Source: Cucumis sativus
Taxonomy: Eukaryota > Streptophyta > Magnoliopsida > Cucurbitales > Cucurbitaceae
Direction of reading: 5' to 3'
NCBI RefSeq assembly: GCF_000004075.3
Contig: NC_026655.2
Location: forward strand, 24,289,489 to 24,353,488
Length of the DNA: 64,000 bases
Made by a program: the position numbers and the translations under genes. Shown piece after piece: positions 59,850-64,000 of this stretch. Numbering within the stretch: position 1 is the first letter of the stretch; every line of letters begins with the position of its first letter. Below the pieces are notes generated by a model. The model searched no databases. It saw only the letters and a program-made list of their open reading frames with translations, and was not told the DNA's origin.

Positions 59850-62192
59850 TTAAATATTGTCCTATTATAGGTTTAGGAATTTGAATCCTTGGACATGCTT
59901 TTCTTTCCAAATAGTTGGAAATGAGAACTATGTGCAATATCTAAGAATATGATGAATATATCAACAATAAGTTTTCTTACAAGATATGATTTGTGATTCT
60001 TGCTTGTTGTTGAAAGATTTAAATTTTGTCTCAATTGACTTTACTTCTACCCTTCTTTTTGCCTTTTTGGCTTTTAGTCTCCAAAGTCTGAAAAACATGG
60101 GTTTAGTTTTCAAACTTTCAAATCATTTATGTAGAATCACATCTTCTAAAATCACTCTAAAACATATCCATATAATTTTACAATTTAATAAATTAAACTA
60201 CACGAGAGCTAAAGCAAGCAACACAAACATCATGGAAAAGATGAAAATTTTCTTCTTTTAGTGATGCCCTCGAAGGCCTAAATAGGATGATTTTCAAGCT
60301 AATGTATATAAGTGACAAAAGTATGTGTACAACAAAATTACGGGTTCTCTAAAGATGAATAAAAAATCTTTAACATACTCTTATCTTTGTTCGTCAAAAA
60401 CAATATCAACAAAGGTAATTTAACAGTTCGTTTTTGTAGTGAATATGTTTTGAAAGAAGCTTTTGTATAAGAACAAGAAATCAATCTCAAAAATTGGGTG
60501 GAACCCTTGACTTAGTGGCTAAACAAATATCAATCTTTATGATGACAATTGTTGTGTCTATTGTTGGCAATTTTGTCGTTCAACTTTAATGCATGAGGGG
60601 TAGATGATTTTTAACTTTTTCTCTAATTGTTACTTACCCTAATTACCTTCACGAGGAGTTGGAATAGTTTTTATCTGTTTGATAATAAATTCAAGAAAGC
60701 TTTTTAAATTTCTCTAACACACATTTTCTACCGATTTATTCAATATAACTATATGGTATCCACATCCTACCTTGAAGCAAACAAGCCATTAGGTGGAGAG
60801 AAAAGCGAAATGAGACATGATTTATTTCTTCTTTTACGTGTTCGAGATCATATATACAAATATCTTCTACTTTTTTTTTTTTTTGTAAATACTATCTTCT
60901 TTTTTATTTCTTTGTAACCATTATTCTTTTGTTATTCTTTAGTTATATATGTGAGTAGAATGAAATTTTTTCTTACATATTATTTTTTATTATATTTTTA
61001 CTTTTTTTCCTACCCGATATGAGAAAGGAAAATGACCCAAAACATGTTTTTCATTTTAAATCTCTATTCATTGTGCTTTTCTAGATCAACCCTATAAAAT
61101 TCTTCATTTTGGATTTGCAAATTTAAAATTTGTACTATTTTAAATAATAAAAATTTAAAATTTAAGCACGGACACAAAATTATAATTTAAATATATTATA
61201 TGATCTTTATATTTCATAGTTAACTGTCATTCTTTTATGAATATTTCTTACAAACATTCAAATTCTTAAATGACAAAAAATAATAAGTTAACTACTTAAT
61301 CTCCTAAATAATTAGCATTTTATATATATATGAATATTTTCCAGTCATTTCTTTAATAATGATTGCTATCATGTTTTTATATTTTATCCAACTCTATTTG
61401 TCTTCTTCTTTTTGTTTTATTAGAGATATAATATTAATTTCTAAAAAATAAATTGAATATTATCACATTTGGATACCTAAATAAGCTTGAAATAAAGAAA
61501 CTAACCAAAAGAATAAAAGTGAGAAATATTTTTTAAAACTACCATCAACCTTAGTAGTAATAATAGAAAACATGCACATGCATGCACGTGAAAAAATACA
61601 AAACCATACATATGTGTGTGAGTATTCTCATTTTTGATTTTCTAGTGAGCTCTTTAATTAAGATGATAGAACTGATTATCACATTTAGTGATAGAAGAAT
61701 ATTTGCTGATTGCTATTTTTTATTACAAAAGGAGAAAAGATTTTAAAATATTTGAGATAGTTAAAGAGATGGGCAGCCCTTCACAAATTGGTTGATTACA
61801 AAGCTCTCATTTTTAGTAAATAAAAACGAATTCAACCTTTTTATGTATCTCATCTCCTATTTGACTGTCTCTCTATCCCATTGTAGCCACAAGTTTAGAT
61901 GACAGTTACAACAAAAAAGCCTTTTTCCTTTTTTACTTCATTACCTTCTCCCTTTATAAATCCTTCATTTCCTAACAATCTCTTCAAACCCACACTCTAG
62001 AGGGGGATCCTAAGAGGAAGGTCCCCAAAAAAAAAACCTTCCCTTTTTGTTCATTCTTTTATTTAATTTTCATCCTCTCTTTGCTTAAAGGGGGATAGTT
62101 TATAAAAAGAAAAAAGAAAAAAAAAACCCTTTTTTGCTCATTCAAAGAGGAAAAAGAAGAGTTCTTCCTTTTTTTTTTTTGTTTAGGACAAA
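59850..62192. other. Spacer between the two pectinesterase genes
   Basis: AT-rich, with poly-T runs (for example 60871-60883) and an (AT) run near 61323. It ends with the promoter and a long purine/pyrimidine-rich leader of the next gene. The small ORF at 59986-60261 has no recognisable features. Confidence 0.5.
61955..61960 (+). promoter_or_regulatory. TATA box of the second pectinesterase gene
   Basis: TATAAA in the context CCCTTTATAAATCC, about 230 bp upstream of the ATG at 62193, fits a long leader. Confidence 0.5.
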
Positions 62193-64000
62193 ATGGGTTA
62201 TAAGGATGATGATTCTCAAAACAAAAAAAGATACGCCATCATTGGTGTGTCGTCAATGTTACTAGTGGCTATGGTGGTGGCGGTGACGGTTGGTGTTAAC
62301 CTAAACCAGGATGAGACAAGTGATCCAGCTACTGGAAATAAGTCTCATGAAATATCTTCTTCAATGAAAGCTATTAAAGCCATTTGTCAACCTACTGATT
62401 ACAAACAAGAATGTGTTGCTAGTCTTAAGGCTACTGGCAACAATTCTTCAGATCCAAAGGAATTGGTTCAAGCTGGTTTTAAGGCTGCCATGAAGTTGAT
62501 CCAAGCTGCTGCTAATAAATCTGTCGCCTTGAATCAGCTTGAGAAAGATCCTAGAGCCTCCAAAGCCCTTGCTGGTTGTAAAGAGCTCATGGATTTCGCC
62601 ATTGATGAGCTTAAATACTCCATGAACAAACTCGGAGAGTTTGATATTAGTAAACTCGATGAGATGTTGATCGATATTAGGATTTGGCTCAGTGCTACAA
62701 TTACTTATCAGGTAAATTTAATTTATTTGTTTTGTTTGAAATTAAGATTTGGCTTAGCACTTCTAGCTTGGTCAACTATTTAAGCTGATTAACCTTAAAG
62801 TTGATAATTTGTTCGATGGTGTCTGTATTTGGTTTAGGAAACTTGCTTGGATGGGTTCGCAAACACAACAGGAAATGCAGCAGAGAAGATGAAGAAGGCA
62901 TTGAAGACTTCAATGAAGTTGAGTAGCAACGGGTTGGCGATGGTGTCGCAGATCTCGTCGATGTTGTCAGAGTTGCAGATTCCAGGGATTAGCCGAAGGC
63001 GACTTCTCGAGATTCCAGTTCTTGGGCATGATGATTATCCTGACTGGGCGAATCCCGGGATGAGACGACTCCTAGCTGCAGGGTCGAAAGTGAAGCCCAA
63101 TGTTGTGGTGGCTAAGGATGGGAGTGGTCAATTCAAAACCATTCAAGAGGCTATTGACCAAGTTCCAAAGAGAAAGAACAATGCAACTTATGTGATTCAT
63201 ATCAAGGCCGGAGTGTATCAAGAATATGTACTAGTTAAGAAAACTCTCACTCACTTGATGCTCATTGGTGATGGCCCCAAAAAGACCATTATCACCGGTA
63301 ACAAGAACTTTATCGATGGCACACCCACTTTCAAAACCGCAACCGTTGGTAAGTGTGCTTAAAAGTTAGTTCTTATGATTTGATTCAACGAGAAGTTAGA
63401 TTTAGATTAATTGATTGACTGACTGACTTGTCTTTTGTACACAGCTGTGACAGCAGAGCACTTCATGGCAAGAGACATCGGGTTCGAGAACACGGCAGGA
63501 CCACAAAAGCACCAAGCCGTCGCACTACGAGTCCAAGCAGACAAAGCCGTATTCTACAACTGCGAAATGCATGGTTACCAAGACACTCTCTACGTACACA
63601 CCATGCGTCAATTCTACCGTGATTGCACGGTCTCAGGAACCATCGACTTCATCTTCGGCGACGCAGCCGCCATCTTCCAAAGCTGCACCTTCCTAGTTCG
63701 CAAGCCGCTACCAAACCAACAATGCATCGTAACAGCACACGGACGCAAAGAGCGCCGTCAACCATCGGCACTCATCATCCAAAACTGTTCGTTCAAGCCC
63801 CATGCCGACCTGGTCCCGGTACAAAAGCAATTCCGATCCTTCCTTGGAAGACCATGGAAGGAATATTCAAGAACAATCATAATGGAATCATACATTGGTG
63901 ATTTGATTCAGCCAGAAGGATGGTTGCCATGGGCAGGTGATTGGGGATTAAGGACATGCTTTTACACAGAGTATAATAATTATGGACCAGGTTCTGATAA
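62193..64000 (+). CDS. Pectinesterase/pectinesterase inhibitor, 3' end outside window
   Basis: Three exons are visible: 62193-62711, 62838-63348 and 63445 to the window edge. The N-terminus (MGYKDDDSQNKKRYAIIGVS) runs into a hydrophobic stretch (~14-36), a signal-anchor typical of this PME subgroup. The inhibitor pro-domain (~55-215) has ICQPTDYKQECVASL, LAGCKELMDFAIDEL and ETCLDGF. Two basic RRLL motifs (SRRRLLE, MRRLLAAG) fit subtilisin-type release of the mature enzyme in the secretory pathway. The catalytic domain shows GVYQEYV, QAVALR, GYQDTLYVHT (catalytic Asp), GTIDFIFGDAA (catalytic Asp) and FLGRPWKEYSRT. The reading frame is still open at NNYGPGSD, so roughly the last 40 residues are missing. 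Tandem with the gene at 58080 but with one extra intron. Confidence 0.93.

Overview
The window is nuclear DNA from a dicot plant. Genes have many short GT-AG introns, the background is AT-rich, and the protein families (CBP60, GRDP/DUF1399, F-box/LRR, pectinesterase with inhibitor pro-domain) are plant ones. Fold-back elements carrying GATAGA/TCTATC stems and 'TTTTGCTATATTTGCAA' arms, plus the look of the coding sequence, suggest a cucurbit (Cucurbitaceae). That family assignment is inference; 'eudicot' is firmer.

Region 1 (about 3.1-45.7 kb) is a tandem array of six CBP60-like (calmodulin-binding protein 60) loci, all on the minus strand. They are labelled here copy 1 (leftmost) to copy 6 (rightmost). 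Copy 1 (3163-5255) and copy 5 (35047-40589) read as intact genes. Copy 3 has every exon but is split by a 231-bp solo-LTR-like insertion with a 5-bp target duplication. Copy 4 has a frame-breaking exon and a LINE-bearing intron insertion. Copy 6 has lost the whole CBP60 core, which is replaced by a copia reverse-transcriptase scrap. Copy 2 is a decayed fragment. Copies 3-6 lack the usual C-terminal CBP60 domain. Instead they carry runs of small phase-0 exons (69, 87, 90, 96 nt and so on) that encode Asn/Gln-rich repeats, and their number differs from copy to copy. Spacers and introns hold LINE 3' ends, fold-back MITEs, a MULE remnant, CACTA-like and gypsy-like termini, minisatellites and a GATC-rich repeat family.

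Region 2 (about 47.8-64 kb, plus strand) is compact and conserved: an eight-exon GRDP/DUF1399 gene (47789-51650), a seven-exon F-box/LRR gene of the FBL3 type with an upstream ORF in its leader (53493-57419), and two pectinesterase/pectinesterase-inhibitor genes (58080-59849, and 62193 running off the right edge).

The two regions look functionally unrelated. The left is a birth-and-death cluster from a family that includes the immune regulators SARD1 and CBP60g. The right holds single-copy housekeeping or cell-wall genes. Exon borders were assigned by eye from GT/AG sites, reading-frame phase and comparison among the copies.
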